A stretch of 64,000 nt of DNA from contig JAHJAA010000037.1 of assembly GCA_018814305.1 (NCBI GenBank), positions 33,486 to 97,485 of the forward strand, given 5' to 3'. How positions within the stretch are numbered: position 1 is the first letter of the stretch; each line of letters starts with the position of its first letter. Position numbers and translations under genes: made by a program. This DNA comes from Pseudomonadota bacterium. Its GTDB lineage: Bacteria > Desulfobacterota > Desulfobulbia > Desulfobulbales > JAGXFP01. The notes below the pieces were generated by a model. The model was not told the DNA's origin, did no database searches, and saw nothing but the letters and a program-made list of their open reading frames with translations. This document shows positions 18,802 through 27,782 of this stretch, piece by piece.

Positions 18802-19848
18802 TTAAGCGTGCGGATGCTGATGCGGGTGGGGATGAGAAACTGCCCGCCTTTTAAAAATAAAGCCTATACCCATCCCAAGCAACATAACCAACAGACCGCC
18901 CAACAGGCCGGCCACCGTGGTCCCCAGCTTACCCGATTCACCAGCAGGCTCCCCCGCCCCAGCTTCAGAGGCCTTGAACCCGTAATCAGGCATCATAGCG
19001 GTCTTCGTCTGAACCTCTTCCAGGGAGCGATGCACTCCATCCGGGGCCTCAAGCTCCTCCTGGCCGGAAACCTTGAACATCGACCACTCCAGACCATCGG
19101 GATGGCCAGAGGCATACCAGGAGAGGACACCACCGGTCAACACCGTGACCAAACCCAGTCCGATCAAAATTCGACCGACGGAGAGCGCTCCCAAGGGTTG
19201 ATCACCAGCTGCCCGTTCCAAGATCTCCGGACGGGCCTTCCAGATAAAAGAAATGACCCCGGCAGTAACCAGACCCTCGACAATACCGATGGCCAGATGA
19301 ATTGGCTGCATCATTAAAACAAACGAAGAAAACGGCAACTCGGAAACCCCGGACAAGGTGGTTTCCATGACCACCGCCAAAGCCCCCAGTTGTAAACCAA
19401 AGACGGCGGCGATCAGACTGCCGGCGAGGAGCCGACCCTGGGTCGGCTGATTACCGACGATCTTCTTGTAGATCAGGGGATAGGCGATGAAACAGGGAAA
19501 AATCCCCAGATTAAAGATATTACACCCCAGGGCCAAAAGTCCACCATCGGCAAAAAACAGGGCCTGGACGGTAAGCACCGAGGCGATGGCCAGGAAGGCG
19601 GCAGGTGCCCCCAAAAGAACGGCGAGAATCAACCCGCCACCCAAATGACCACTGGAGCCGGTGCCGGGAATAGTAAAGTTAATCATCTGGGCGGCAAAAA
19701 CAAAGGCGGCAAGCACTCCCATCAATGGAACCTTGCGGTCGTCGAGACTCTGCCGAACCTTGGCAGAGCAATAGACAGTGGTGGCAGCAGTGGCTACCCA
19801 CATGGTACCACCCACAGCGGGCGAAAGTAAGGCGTCAGCCATATGCAT
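18802..19848 (-). CDS. nikM: fused NikM/NikN nickel substrate-capture component
   Basis: About 348 residues from the ATG at 19848, which follows GGAGGG. The N-terminus MHMADALLSPAVGG places the essential second His near the N-terminus, as in CbiM/NikM, which bind the metal through the N-terminal amine and His residues. About seven membrane helices follow, then a NikN-like periplasmic stretch with one further helix (LLGGLLVMLLGMGIGFIF) and a His-rich tail, HPHPHQHPHA. Nickel rather than cobalt is favoured by the NikR-type operator 18 bp upstream and by two [NiFe] hydrogenases nearby. This is inference. Confidence 0.88.
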   Translation of the reverse strand: MHMADALLSPAVGGTMWVATAATTVYCSAKVRQSLDDRKVPLMGVLAAFVFAAQMINFTIPGTGSSGHLGGGLILAVLLGAPAAFLAIASVLTVQALFFADGGLLALGCNIFNLGIFPCFIAYPLIYKKIVGNQPTQGRLLAGSLIAAVFGLQLGALAVVMETTLSGVSELPFSSFVLMMQPIHLAIGIVEGLVTAGVISFIWKARPEILERAAGDQPLGALSVGRILIGLGLVTVLTGGVLSWYASGHPDGLEWSMFKVSGQEELEAPDGVHRSLEEVQTKTAMMPDYGFKASEAGAGEPAGESGKLGTTVAGLLGGLLVMLLGMGIGFIFKRRAVSHPHPHQHPHA

Positions 19849-19865
19849 AAGATTCCCTCCGATTG

Positions 19866-19892
19866 GTGCTACGCGAATACGATACGTAACAC
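19866..19892 (-). promoter_or_regulatory. NikR operator
   Basis: GTGCTAC (19866-19872) and GTAACAC (19886-19892) are separated by 13 bp. This matches, with one change, the delta-proteobacterial NikR consensus GTGTTAC-N13/14-GTAACAC known from comparative work on nickel transporters. It lies 18 bp before the nikM start, positioned to repress transcription when nickel is plentiful. Confidence 0.75.
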
Positions 19893-20329
19893 AGGACACA
19901 AAAGAAATAAATGGTTTTTCGTCACATTCCGTGGCGTCCAAATCTCCGATCGCCGAGTAGCACAACAATCAATATCGTAGCACAATTTAACGAAGAAAAA
20001 ACCGCGTGTCAAGCCCCGATGTTACTTTTCTGAAATTTGTAACGCGCCATGAATTGCCCCCTTCACCCGGTCAAGATACTTTCCGGAACCGGGGCTGAGC
20101 GCCACGCCCTAGCCCCCCCTCCATTGCTCATCTAAGCGCCACGCTCCGAATAAATGATTGTAAAGACAGGATCAACCACCTGCCATTTCCTTGACGAATC
20201 ACTCAGAAACCAATACATTTGACGAAAGAATGCCCCATTACCTGCCCCCGGCTAAACTTCTATCCGAACAACGGCACCCACAATTTTCGATACTTTCAAC
20301 TTAAATCATTAGGCACCTTACCCCCTCCC
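19893..20329. other. divergent intergenic region with repeated NikR-like half-sites
   Basis: A 437-bp region between nikM and the ABC exporter. GTAGCACAA occurs at 19957-19965 and 19977-19985. The heptamer GTAGCAC, the complement of the nikM half-site GTGCTAC, is thus repeated with a 13-bp gap. A 10-bp direct repeat AGCGCCACGC occurs at 20098-20107 and 20135-20144. An open frame to 20219 has no protein-like features and is not called. Confidence 0.45.
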
Positions 20330-21214
20330 ATGCCTCCCATTCTCGAAGTCAAAAATCTCATCAAAACTTTTAAAACCGTCACCGCGGTAAACGGGATCAG
20401 TTTCACCATTCCCCCCGGGATCTGTTTCGGCCTGCTCGGACCGAATGGGGCCGGCAAGACCACCGCCCTAGAGGTAATCGAAGGGATAACCTCCCCCTCG
20501 GGAGGAGAAATTCTTTTCAACGGTGCGCCTCAAACCGAGGCCTTCCGGGAAGAGGTTGGCATCCAGTTCCAACACACCACCCTGCTCGACTTTCTAACGG
20601 TCCGAAATACCCTGGAAACATTCCGCGCCCTCTACCGGGACCCGGAATCTATGGAACATTTGGTTGAGACCTGCAACCTCGCAGAGATCCTGGACCACAT
20701 GAACAACAAGATCTCCGGAGGTCAGTCCCAACGACTGATGCTTGCCCTGGCCCTGCTCAACAAACCGCGCCTGATCTTTTTGGACGAGCCATCAACCGGC
20801 CTCGATCCCCAGGCCCGGCGCAATCTCTGGGAGATCGTCCGAGCCATCAAGGAAGACGGCAAAACCATTATCCTTACCACCCACTCCATGGATGAGGCGG
20901 AATACCTCTGTGACGAAATCGCCATCATGGACCATGGCACGATCATCGCCCAGGGCTCTCCCCCCGAATTGATCCGCCGCTATTGCAGGGGCGGCATCAT
21001 CTCCCTGCCGCGAGCCAACATAACCATTCCTCTTTCCCAACTTCCCTTGCCATATAAGGAGGTTAACGGTCGGGTAGAGATGACCACCGAGACCATTGAC
21101 CAAGGCTTGAAAATCCTCATGAGCAAGGGTTTCGACCTCTCCGACATCTCGGTCCATTCCCCGGACCTGGAGGATGTCTTCCTCAATCTCACCGGGAGGA
21201 AGCTGCGCGAATGA
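20330..21214 (+). CDS. ABC-2 type exporter, ATP-binding protein
   Basis: About 294 residues from the ATG at 20330 (MPPILEVKNLIKTF). The upstream extension to 20219 is not typical. Walker A is GPNGAGKTT, the signature ISGGQSQRLMLALAL, Walker B LIFLDEPSTGLDPQ, and the H-loop TTHSMDEAE; a C-terminal regulatory segment of about 80 residues follows. It is the DrrA/NodI-like class that powers ABC-2 permeases exporting drugs, lipids or polysaccharides. The substrate is unknown. It overlaps its permease by ATGA. No Shine-Dalgarno is evident before the ATG, so the start is less certain. Confidence 0.88.
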   Translation: MPPILEVKNLIKTFKTVTAVNGISFTIPPGICFGLLGPNGAGKTTALEVIEGITSPSGGEILFNGAPQTEAFREEVGIQFQHTTLLDFLTVRNTLETFRALYRDPESMEHLVETCNLAEILDHMNNKISGGQSQRLMLALALLNKPRLIFLDEPSTGLDPQARRNLWEIVRAIKEDGKTIILTTHSMDEAEYLCDEIAIMDHGTIIAQGSPPELIRRYCRGGIISLPRANITIPLSQLPLPYKEVNGRVEMTTETIDQGLKILMSKGFDLSDISVHSPDLEDVFLNLTGRKLRE

Positions 21215-22257
21215 GTCTCAAGCGAATCTGGGTCATGTTCAAGGCCCGCAACTATGAATTTTTCCGAGATAAGGCGGCCTTCGGCTGGAACTTTCTGTTT
21301 CCCTTTCTGATCATTGCCGGGTTCGCCATTATCTTTGGCGGGCGGGATTTTTCGGGGTTCAAGGTGGGGGTCTTTCCCTCAACAACGAAACAGATCGATT
21401 TCACCAGCACCAACCTGCCTGAAAAGTTCATCACCACCACCCATCTGGAGTTCATCGGTTTTCCCGACCAGGCCACCGGTCTTAAAAAATTAAAACACCA
21501 CCAGATCGATTTCCTGATCCGCATCGACACCCCGACTCCCCTTTACTGGCAGCTCGACTCATCCCCCAAGGGGTATCTGGTCGAGCGACTCTTCCAGTCC
21601 GCCTTTGTCCCTGAGAACAACCCATACGGGACCAAAGAGATCGTGGAGGGCCGTGAAATCCGTTATCTCGATTGGCTTTTCCCCGGCATCCTGGGGATGA
21701 ACATGATGTTCAGCGCCCTTTGGGGGGTGGGCTACGTGGTCGTCCGCTATCGGAAAAACGGGGTCTTAAAAAGACTGAAGGCCACGCCCCTCACCGCCTT
21801 TGAATACATGACCGCCCAGGCCCTGTCCCGCTTCTTCCTGCAGATCTTCACCCTGATCGTCGTCTGGATCGGCGCAGACCTGCTCTTTTCCATCCATGTT
21901 GAAGGATCCCTGGTCGCCCTCTCGGTGGTCTTTGCCCTGGGAGGCTTAAGCCTCACCTCAGTGGGTCTTCTCCTTGCCGCCCGCGGTACCAGCGAGGAGT
22001 TCACCAGCGGCGCTTTGAACTTCATCGCCTGGCCGATGATGTTCCTTTCCGAGGTGTGGTTTTCCCTGGAAGGAGCCCCCCAATGGGTCAAGGGTTTTGC
22101 CGAGGTTCTGCCGCTCACCCACCTCCTCCGGGCCGCCCGCCACATCATGAACGATGGAGCCACCCTCGCCCAGGTCAGCGGCGACTGCCTGGCCTTGATC
22201 ATTACCACCCTGATCTGCCTGGTTCTAGGCGCCACACTCTTCTCCTGGAATGATTAA
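21211..22257 (+). CDS. ABC-2 type exporter, permease protein
   Basis: A 348-residue membrane protein. It has one helix near the N-terminus (FLFPFLIIAGFAIIFGG), a periplasmic loop of about 130 residues, then five more helices, including GILGMNMMFSALWGVGYVVV and a C-terminal FAEVLPLTHLLRAARHIM, the signature region of ABC-2 permeases. It partners the ATPase immediately upstream (ATGA overlap). Exported substrate is unknown. A hairpin with a T8 run follows at 22357-22405. Confidence 0.87.
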   Translation: MSLKRIWVMFKARNYEFFRDKAAFGWNFLFPFLIIAGFAIIFGGRDFSGFKVGVFPSTTKQIDFTSTNLPEKFITTTHLEFIGFPDQATGLKKLKHHQIDFLIRIDTPTPLYWQLDSSPKGYLVERLFQSAFVPENNPYGTKEIVEGREIRYLDWLFPGILGMNMMFSALWGVGYVVVRYRKNGVLKRLKATPLTAFEYMTAQALSRFFLQIFTLIVVWIGADLLFSIHVEGSLVALSVVFALGGLSLTSVGLLLAARGTSEEFTSGALNFIAWPMMFLSEVWFSLEGAPQWVKGFAEVLPLTHLLRAARHIMNDGATLAQVSGDCLALIITTLICLVLGATLFSWND

Positions 22258-22356
22258 AAACCTCTCCCCCCCCTTTCTCGGAGCCCAAAGAAAAAGCCAT
22301 TGAGATAGCGCTCCCTTTTTTGCTACAGTGATCACAGGTTGACGTCCGCCTCCATA

Positions 22357-22405
22357 CCTCCGGCCAAATTCACTAAAGAGATGACCGGAGGGCTCACTTT
22401 TTTTT
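22357..22405 (+). terminator. probable intrinsic terminator of the ABC-2 exporter
   Basis: CCTCCGG (22357-22363) pairs with CCGGAGG (22385-22391) across a 21-nt loop, and eight T follow at 22398-22405. It sits between the exporter and the next gene on the same strand. Confidence 0.5.
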
Positions 22406-22427
22406 CTACCCGAAGGCCTCGTGACCC

Positions 22428-24722
22428 ATGAAAAAAGCCTCCTATAATCCCGATCATTTTGATAATGATGTCAGTGGTCTTGGCTCCTATTTCCAACCAC
22501 GTTCCGACAACGGCAACATGGTGATTGATCCTGATTTTGCCTTAACGATCCTCAGCCTGCTCCGGGAATACTGGCAGCCGAACTATCCCTCCGCCACCAT
22601 CCTCCTCAACAATTGGCATCTTTCCGCCAACTCCCTGGAATACTTCCTCATCTCAAACTGCGGGGTACCGCGCATCGAACTGGTCCACAAAATCATCGAC
22701 CTTAAAGGAGCGTATGGCTTCCCCTTGCTCAGTGAATTTGTCGAGGCAGGGCTTGAGCGCCAGATCTCCCATACAACCTCGGAAAAGATGGGGATTCTCC
22801 CCCTGGCCACCTGTTCTAACCGTCTTTACTGTCTGGTTTCCCAGGAAAATCAGGCTATTATTCCGGGCCGCGTTGTGCCCTACAAGAATGACCTGCAGCT
22901 CATCCCCCTGGGCCGGTTCGCCAATATTGGGGGGCTCCTTAAGGAACTCTATAAGAATTTGGCCCAACATGACTCCAGTAACCGCCGGATGGGTGAATAC
23001 CTGGTCCAGCTCGGCCTCATAGACCCCAAAAAGCTGGCCGCAGCTTTAAAAATCCAGAGTACTACAGGTGAACGGCTGGGGCATATCCTGATGCGTGAAG
23101 GACAAATCTCGGAAGCGGTCTTCTATGAGTCCCTGGCGGGGCTCCTGAAACTCCCCTTCTACCGGCGCACCACCGACCTGATTCAGATGACTGATCCCGA
23201 ATTGGCCCGCAAACTGCCCCGTCCCTTTTGTGAGCGCAATATGATCTTCGCCATGCGGCAGGAAGGCGCCGCCCTTTGGGTGGCCACCGATGAACCTCAA
23301 AATCAAGAAAAAATGGAGACCGTTGCCGCCGTCTACCATACCGACAAGACCCACCTCGGCGTGGCCTCCCCGGCCACCATTCGCAACGCCCTGAACTATA
23401 TCTATGGTGACCAGGATGGCAGCTTCAACCTGCATATCCCGATCACCACGATCACCAAGAATCTGACCCCAAGCGATGTTCCGGAGATCGGCGCGGGAAT
23501 TCCAAAGTTTCTTAACTACCTGCTTTACGAGGGGATCAGACGGAAGAGCAGTGATATTCACATTGAATGCTACGAGAAAAAAGTCGCCATCAAACTGAGA
23601 ATTGATGGTCAACTGCAACCACTGGGCGATAGCAAGTTCATCACCACTTCCAATGTTCGGTCGCTCTTGGCCAAGATCAAGGTCGATGCCAAACTTGATA
23701 TTGCCGAACAACGACGTCCCCAGGACGGGGTAATCCGCAAACATGTAGGCGACCAGGTGGTTGACTTCCGGGTCGCCATCTGCCCCTCGCTCTGGGGAGA
23801 GAACGCTGTATTGCGGATTTTAAACCAGAGCCAGAAGATGCCCCGGCTCGACGAAATGGGTTTTTCAGACGAAAAGCTCACCCTGTTGCAACGACTGATC
23901 CGCAATCCCCAGGGATTCATCCTGATGACCGGCCCCACCGGGAGTGGCAAGACCACAACCCTCTACGCCATTCTTCAGGAGCTCTTGAAGTTCGGAATTA
24001 AAATCGTCACGGTCGAAGATCCAATCGAATACGCCATCGATGGCATCCAGCAGAGTCAAGCCGAAGTAGATATAGGGAATACCTTTGACCGTTATTTGCG
24101 CTCCTTTATGCGCTGTGACCCCGATGTAATTCTGATCGGCGAGATCCGCGACCCGGAAACCGCCCAGATGGCAACCCGAGCCGCCCTCACCGGCCATCTG
24201 GTTTTAAGCACCCTGCATGTGAACGATTCAATCAGCACGGTCCGTCGACTGGTTGACATGGGGGTCGAACCCAACCTTGTCTCCCAGACCCTGCTGGGAG
24301 TCATCAGTCAGCGATTGACCAGAAGATCCTGCCAGCATTGCCTTCAGGAATATGCCCCGGAGAAAGACCTGATCGCGGAATTCTTTCCGGAAGGCCCCCC
24401 CGAGGGGATCAAATTTGTTCATGGAACCGGTTGTTCCTCATGCGACCACACCGGCTTCGCCGGGCGTCTGGCCCTGGTGGAATTCTGGGCCCCCGACGAA
24501 GAAGAACGGGTTCTGATTGATGCCGGTGTAGACGTGGCGCAATTAAACCGGAGCGCCGTAAAAAACGGCATGCAGCTCCTGCTGGCCGATGCCCTCGACA
24601 AGGTAAGTAAAGGGGAAACCACCCTGGAAGAAGTCCGCAAGGTGGTTCCGTATACCCAGATCGTCAACTACAACCGTCTTATCAAGGAGGCCACCGGAGA
24701 CCTCAAACAAGAGTCACCATAA
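22428..24722 (+). CDS. GspE/PilB-like secretion or pilus assembly ATPase
   Basis: 764 residues. An unusual N-terminal region (about 1-185) precedes an MshEN-like domain (GEYLVQLGLIDPKKL, about 190-310). The hexameric ATPase core follows with Walker A GPTGSGKTTT near residue 503, an Asp box, Walker B VILIGEIRDPETAQ near 567, and His-box ALTGHLVLSTLHVND. A tetra-Cys zinc site (SCQHC ... CSSCDHTGFAGR) lies at about 638-675. Such ATPases drive type IV pilus extension or type II secretion from the cytoplasmic face. No pilus or secretion genes adjoin it, so it is an orphan copy. MshEN domains often bind cyclic di-GMP. Confidence 0.88.
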   Translation: MKKASYNPDHFDNDVSGLGSYFQPRSDNGNMVIDPDFALTILSLLREYWQPNYPSATILLNNWHLSANSLEYFLISNCGVPRIELVHKIIDLKGAYGFPLLSEFVEAGLERQISHTTSEKMGILPLATCSNRLYCLVSQENQAIIPGRVVPYKNDLQLIPLGRFANIGGLLKELYKNLAQHDSSNRRMGEYLVQLGLIDPKKLAAALKIQSTTGERLGHILMREGQISEAVFYESLAGLLKLPFYRRTTDLIQMTDPELARKLPRPFCERNMIFAMRQEGAALWVATDEPQNQEKMETVAAVYHTDKTHLGVASPATIRNALNYIYGDQDGSFNLHIPITTITKNLTPSDVPEIGAGIPKFLNYLLYEGIRRKSSDIHIECYEKKVAIKLRIDGQLQPLGDSKFITTSNVRSLLAKIKVDAKLDIAEQRRPQDGVIRKHVGDQVVDFRVAICPSLWGENAVLRILNQSQKMPRLDEMGFSDEKLTLLQRLIRNPQGFILMTGPTGSGKTTTLYAILQELLKFGIKIVTVEDPIEYAIDGIQQSQAEVDIGNTFDRYLRSFMRCDPDVILIGEIRDPETAQMATRAALTGHLVLSTLHVNDSISTVRRLVDMGVEPNLVSQTLLGVISQRLTRRSCQHCLQEYAPEKDLIAEFFPEGPPEGIKFVHGTGCSSCDHTGFAGRLALVEFWAPDEEERVLIDAGVDVAQLNRSAVKNGMQLLLADALDKVSKGETTLEEVRKVVPYTQIVNYNRLIKEATGDLKQESP

Positions 24723-24777
24723 GATCCACCGGCGTCGCTCCCCAACAGGCCGTCAACCGGATCAGACGACAGCGGCC

Positions 24778-25272
24778 TTATTCACTTTTAAAAAAGGCTT
24801 TCTTATTGGCCCCGCAAACCGGGCATTTCTCCGGGGCACCATGCTCATGGGTATGGCCGCATACCTTGCAGATATAGTAGTCGCATTCGGCCATCTCGGC
24901 AAGATGATCCAGGGCCTTCTGATAGAGGGCGGCGTGGGTCTTTTCGACCTCATTGGCAAAACGAAATGACATGGTGGCAGCCTTATGCCCCTCGGCTTCG
25001 GCCGCCTCAATCATCGCCGGATACATATTCTTGAACTCATGGCTTTCCCCGGCGATTGCCTCCTTTAGGTTGTCAACCGTGGTACCGACACCCTTCATGG
25101 CCCGCAGGTGGGCATGAGCATGGATGGTTTCCGCTGCGGCTGCAGCTCGGAATAATTTGGCGACCTGAACATGACCATCCTTTTCCGCCTGTTGAGCAAA
25201 GGCAAGATACTTCCGGTTGGCCTGAGATTCCCCGGCAAATGCCTCTTGTAGATTTGCTTCCGTCTTTCCCAT
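24778..25272 (-). CDS. rbr: rubrerythrin
   Basis: 164 residues. The N-terminal ferritin-like four-helix domain has diiron ligands in EAFAGESQANRKY, EKDGH, AAAAETIHAH, EAIAGESHEFKNMYP and NEVEKTHA. A C-terminal rubredoxin-like domain has two CxxC pairs (ICKVCGHTHEH and CPVCG). It reduces hydrogen peroxide in anaerobes using NAD(P)H-derived electrons. Length is slightly short because the rubredoxin loop is compact. AAGGAG precedes the ATG. A GC-rich hairpin (24747-24778) follows the stop but lacks a T run. Confidence 0.94.
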   Translation of the reverse strand: MGKTEANLQEAFAGESQANRKYLAFAQQAEKDGHVQVAKLFRAAAAAETIHAHAHLRAMKGVGTTVDNLKEAIAGESHEFKNMYPAMIEAAEAEGHKAATMSFRFANEVEKTHAALYQKALDHLAEMAECDYYICKVCGHTHEHGAPEKCPVCGANKKAFFKSE

Positions 25273-25678
25273 TTTTTTCTCCTTGAAAATATTTATGGTT
25301 CTTCGTTAAAGCTGCACCCGAACCATAGAACATTACGCCTTTGAGGAAAAGAACCTTGATCAGCAATATCGATTGTCACTGCCCCTCCCTCCTCAAACCG
25401 AAATTGAATCCAAAAGCCCGATGCCATTACCTTAAACTCTAAGCTATTTTTTAAGCCTTGTTCCCAAATAACAGGAAATCCTGCCACCTAATATTGTTGG
25501 AAGAGTGCTCACTTGCCCCAACCTATCACCAAAAAGTCGTATCACTACCTGTTTTTTCTTTACAAATAGCATTTCCATTGTGCCATAATCAACCAGATAC
25601 CTTCTGACACCCATGGGTTTTTATCTCCGGGCAAAATCGCCATAAAGAAAAACCATAGATTGAGAACAAACTATTCAC
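25273..25678. other. divergent intergenic region, no recognised feature
   Basis: 406 bp, AT-rich, holding the promoters of rbr and of the PAS-LuxR gene. I could not identify a PerR-type box or conserved RNA by eye. Confidence 0.5.
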
Positions 25679-26998
25679 ATGCCCAAATTGAGTGAAAAAA
25701 AATTCCAGTTAATGGCCGAACTGAGTGCAGATTACATCTTTCAGTTTGATCTCGACGGTACTCTGGCCTACTGCTCGCCGTCCATTGAAAACATCCTGGG
25801 CTATACCCCCGCCGAGGCTGTCGGCAAAAACATCAGGGAACATTTGACGAAGTCGGAGTTCGACAAAATTACCCCACATTTTCAAGAGGTGATCAGCGGC
25901 ATCCCCCAAAACGGGCTTGAAGTCGAATGCATCACCAAAACCGGCGACACGGTTTCCCTGGAAATCAATGCCGCCCCTTTTTGGGAAAACAACCATATTT
26001 TCGGGATTTTCGGAATTGCCCGGGATATCACCCAGCGAAAAAAACAACACGAGGAGTTATACGACAAGCAGAAAACCATCGATGCCCTCTTGAACGTTCC
26101 GGACTGCGAATATCTGGTCCTTGATCGCAACGCGACAATTCTCGATGCAAATATAGGCATGGCCATTCGATTCGATACATCCCTCAAAAACGTTATCGGG
26201 CGAAACGCTCTTGACCCATTGCCCCCGAAGGTGGCGAAATCGAGGAAAGTGCTTCTTGAACGGGTGTTCAAGACCGGAGAAGGCTGTCGTTATGAAGACC
26301 GGATCGAGAATTTATCTTTTGACCACAGCCTTTCCCCCATCAAAAGCCCCAATGGCACAGTCACCAAGGTGGCCATCCTATGCCGGGACATTACTTACAT
26401 CAAAACAATTGAACAACAACTCCGGGAGACGGTCGCCCTTCTTGAAAAACAGGGAGAACGGCGTTCAGAGTCGCTTTGCGAGACCCAGGAGATGCTCTGC
26501 GGCGAACTTCAACGCTGCCAACGAATTTCAAAAGAGTTACAGAAAAAGGAGAAAGAACTGCACGACAAGATCCGAAAAATCGAGGAAGCCGAAACCGCCT
26601 TGACCGTTCTGCTCCGTAAACGAGACGAAGAAAGAAGGGCCCTGGCGGAGGAGATGATGATCAAGGTCACCCAGGGGATCCAGCCTTCCCTTAAAAAATT
26701 GCGCAAAAGCGGCCTGTCGGAAAACCAACAGACCTATCTTAAATTCATCGAGTCAAAGATGACCCATCTTTTTTCAACCGCATCCACCCTTGACCCCCTG
26801 TGGCAGAACGTCACCCTGACCCCCACCGAAAAACAGATCGCCGCCCTGATCCGGGAAAATAAATCCTCCAAGGAAATCGCCGAGGTCCTGGATATTGCCA
26901 AGTCAACGGTGGATACCCACCGGGAAAACATCAGAAAAAAAATCGGGATCAAAAACAAAAAAACCACCCTGAAAAAAGCAATATTATCAATAAATTAG
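25679..26998 (+). CDS. PAS-PAS sensor with C-terminal LuxR-type HTH
   Basis: 439 residues, soluble. It has a first PAS (YIFQFDLDGTLAYCSPSIE, with PAC motif FGIFGIARDITQRK at about 110-122) and a second PAS at about 140-245. A long coiled coil runs at about 245-330, and a LuxR/GerE HTH occupies the last 65 residues (LTPTEKQIAALIRENKSSKE ... STVDTHRENIRKKIGI). This one-component layout lets a cytoplasmic ligand or redox signal control DNA binding. It sits ahead of an operon with a hybrid kinase. Targets are unknown. Confidence 0.87.
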   Translation: MPKLSEKKFQLMAELSADYIFQFDLDGTLAYCSPSIENILGYTPAEAVGKNIREHLTKSEFDKITPHFQEVISGIPQNGLEVECITKTGDTVSLEINAAPFWENNHIFGIFGIARDITQRKKQHEELYDKQKTIDALLNVPDCEYLVLDRNATILDANIGMAIRFDTSLKNVIGRNALDPLPPKVAKSRKVLLERVFKTGEGCRYEDRIENLSFDHSLSPIKSPNGTVTKVAILCRDITYIKTIEQQLRETVALLEKQGERRSESLCETQEMLCGELQRCQRISKELQKKEKELHDKIRKIEEAETALTVLLRKRDEERRALAEEMMIKVTQGIQPSLKKLRKSGLSENQQTYLKFIESKMTHLFSTASTLDPLWQNVTLTPTEKQIAALIRENKSSKEIAEVLDIAKSTVDTHRENIRKKIGIKNKKTTLKKAILSIN

Positions 26999-27152
26999 AG
27001 TAACTGTCCGACAAATAATACCGAGCCCCCCTCCCCATTTTCTGTCCGGAATACCGACTTGCCTTCGGCCCCTGATCTTCTCCACAATAAAAACATCACC
27101 GGATCCTCTTTTTCGAGCTCTCGGTTTACTGTCTTCATTGGGAGGTACCGCC

Positions 27153-27446
27153 ATGATCAGCCTACAACACCACTCCGACATTCTGAGCACCTCATTTTTC
27201 TTTGGCCTCCTCCTCCGCTGCCCTTTCGTAGAAGGAAGGAATTCCGACTGTCCCCTTCGCCAATACCACACCGACGGTTCTCCCGAAGAAACCTTCCAGC
27301 TCGCCGAGCAGATGTCAAAAACCATGAAACTCAAGGTTATCGCCCGCCACCACCATTGTTTGCAGACAAGACTCTCAGCCCTCCGCATTCCATTTTTCCG
27401 AGGGAAAAAAAACAGAAAGGAAAATGATAATGCTTCCTTGGGATGA
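27153..27446 (+). CDS. small Cys/His-containing protein of unknown function
   Basis: About 97 residues from the ATG at 27153, which has a strong GGGAGG 7 nt upstream; the earlier start at 27138 lacks one. It shows a pattern of LLLRCPFVEGRNSDCPL and a later ARHHHCLQTRL. This resembles the many uncharacterised small proteins of Desulfobacterota with CPL ... HxxCL motifs, a comparison from memory only. The tail is basic. Function cannot be given. Confidence 0.5.
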   Translation: MISLQHHSDILSTSFFFGLLLRCPFVEGRNSDCPLRQYHTDGSPEETFQLAEQMSKTMKLKVIARHHHCLQTRLSALRIPFFRGKKNRKENDNASLG

Positions 27447-27494
27447 ATTGTTCGGGTACATCACCTGATTTTTTTAGGAAATGAGGACAAAACG

Positions 27495-27782
27495 ATGTTA
27501 CAGAGTGCCGAAATTATCAATCTTTCCCTGGCCATGGCCGCCATCATCCTGATGCAGCACGAGGGGTTATTGAAAGCCCTGCCAAATCCCCGCCTGTTTC
27601 TCTTTGCACTGCTTCTCATCATCGCCTCTTATTGTTTTACCGTCCTCGAAGGTGTCCTGTGGGGAGACTTTTTTAATCTACTGGAACACCTCTGCTATTT
27701 TCTGGCCGGGCTTTTTTTCATCACCGCCGTCACCCTTGATGATCGGCCGTTGCCCAAAGACACCCAAGGAGGCCGGATATGA
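27495..27782 (+). CDS. small membrane protein, partner of the next kinase
   Basis: 95 residues with three hydrophobic segments (about 7-22, 33-52, 64-82) and a short charged tail. It overlaps the following kinase gene by ATGA, so the two are translationally coupled and probably interact. The N-terminus of that kinase has a similar layout of short helices. It may therefore be a separate membrane module of the sensor. GAGGA precedes the ATG. No family is recognised. Confidence 0.65.
   Translation: MLQSAEIINLSLAMAAIILMQHEGLLKALPNPRLFLFALLLIIASYCFTVLEGVLWGDFFNLLEHLCYFLAGLFFITAVTLDDRPLPKDTQGGRI

Noticed and set aside
18082..19317. 411-codon plus-strand open frame
   Set aside because: Antisense to nikQ and nikM; Gln/His-rich composition typical of shadow frames.
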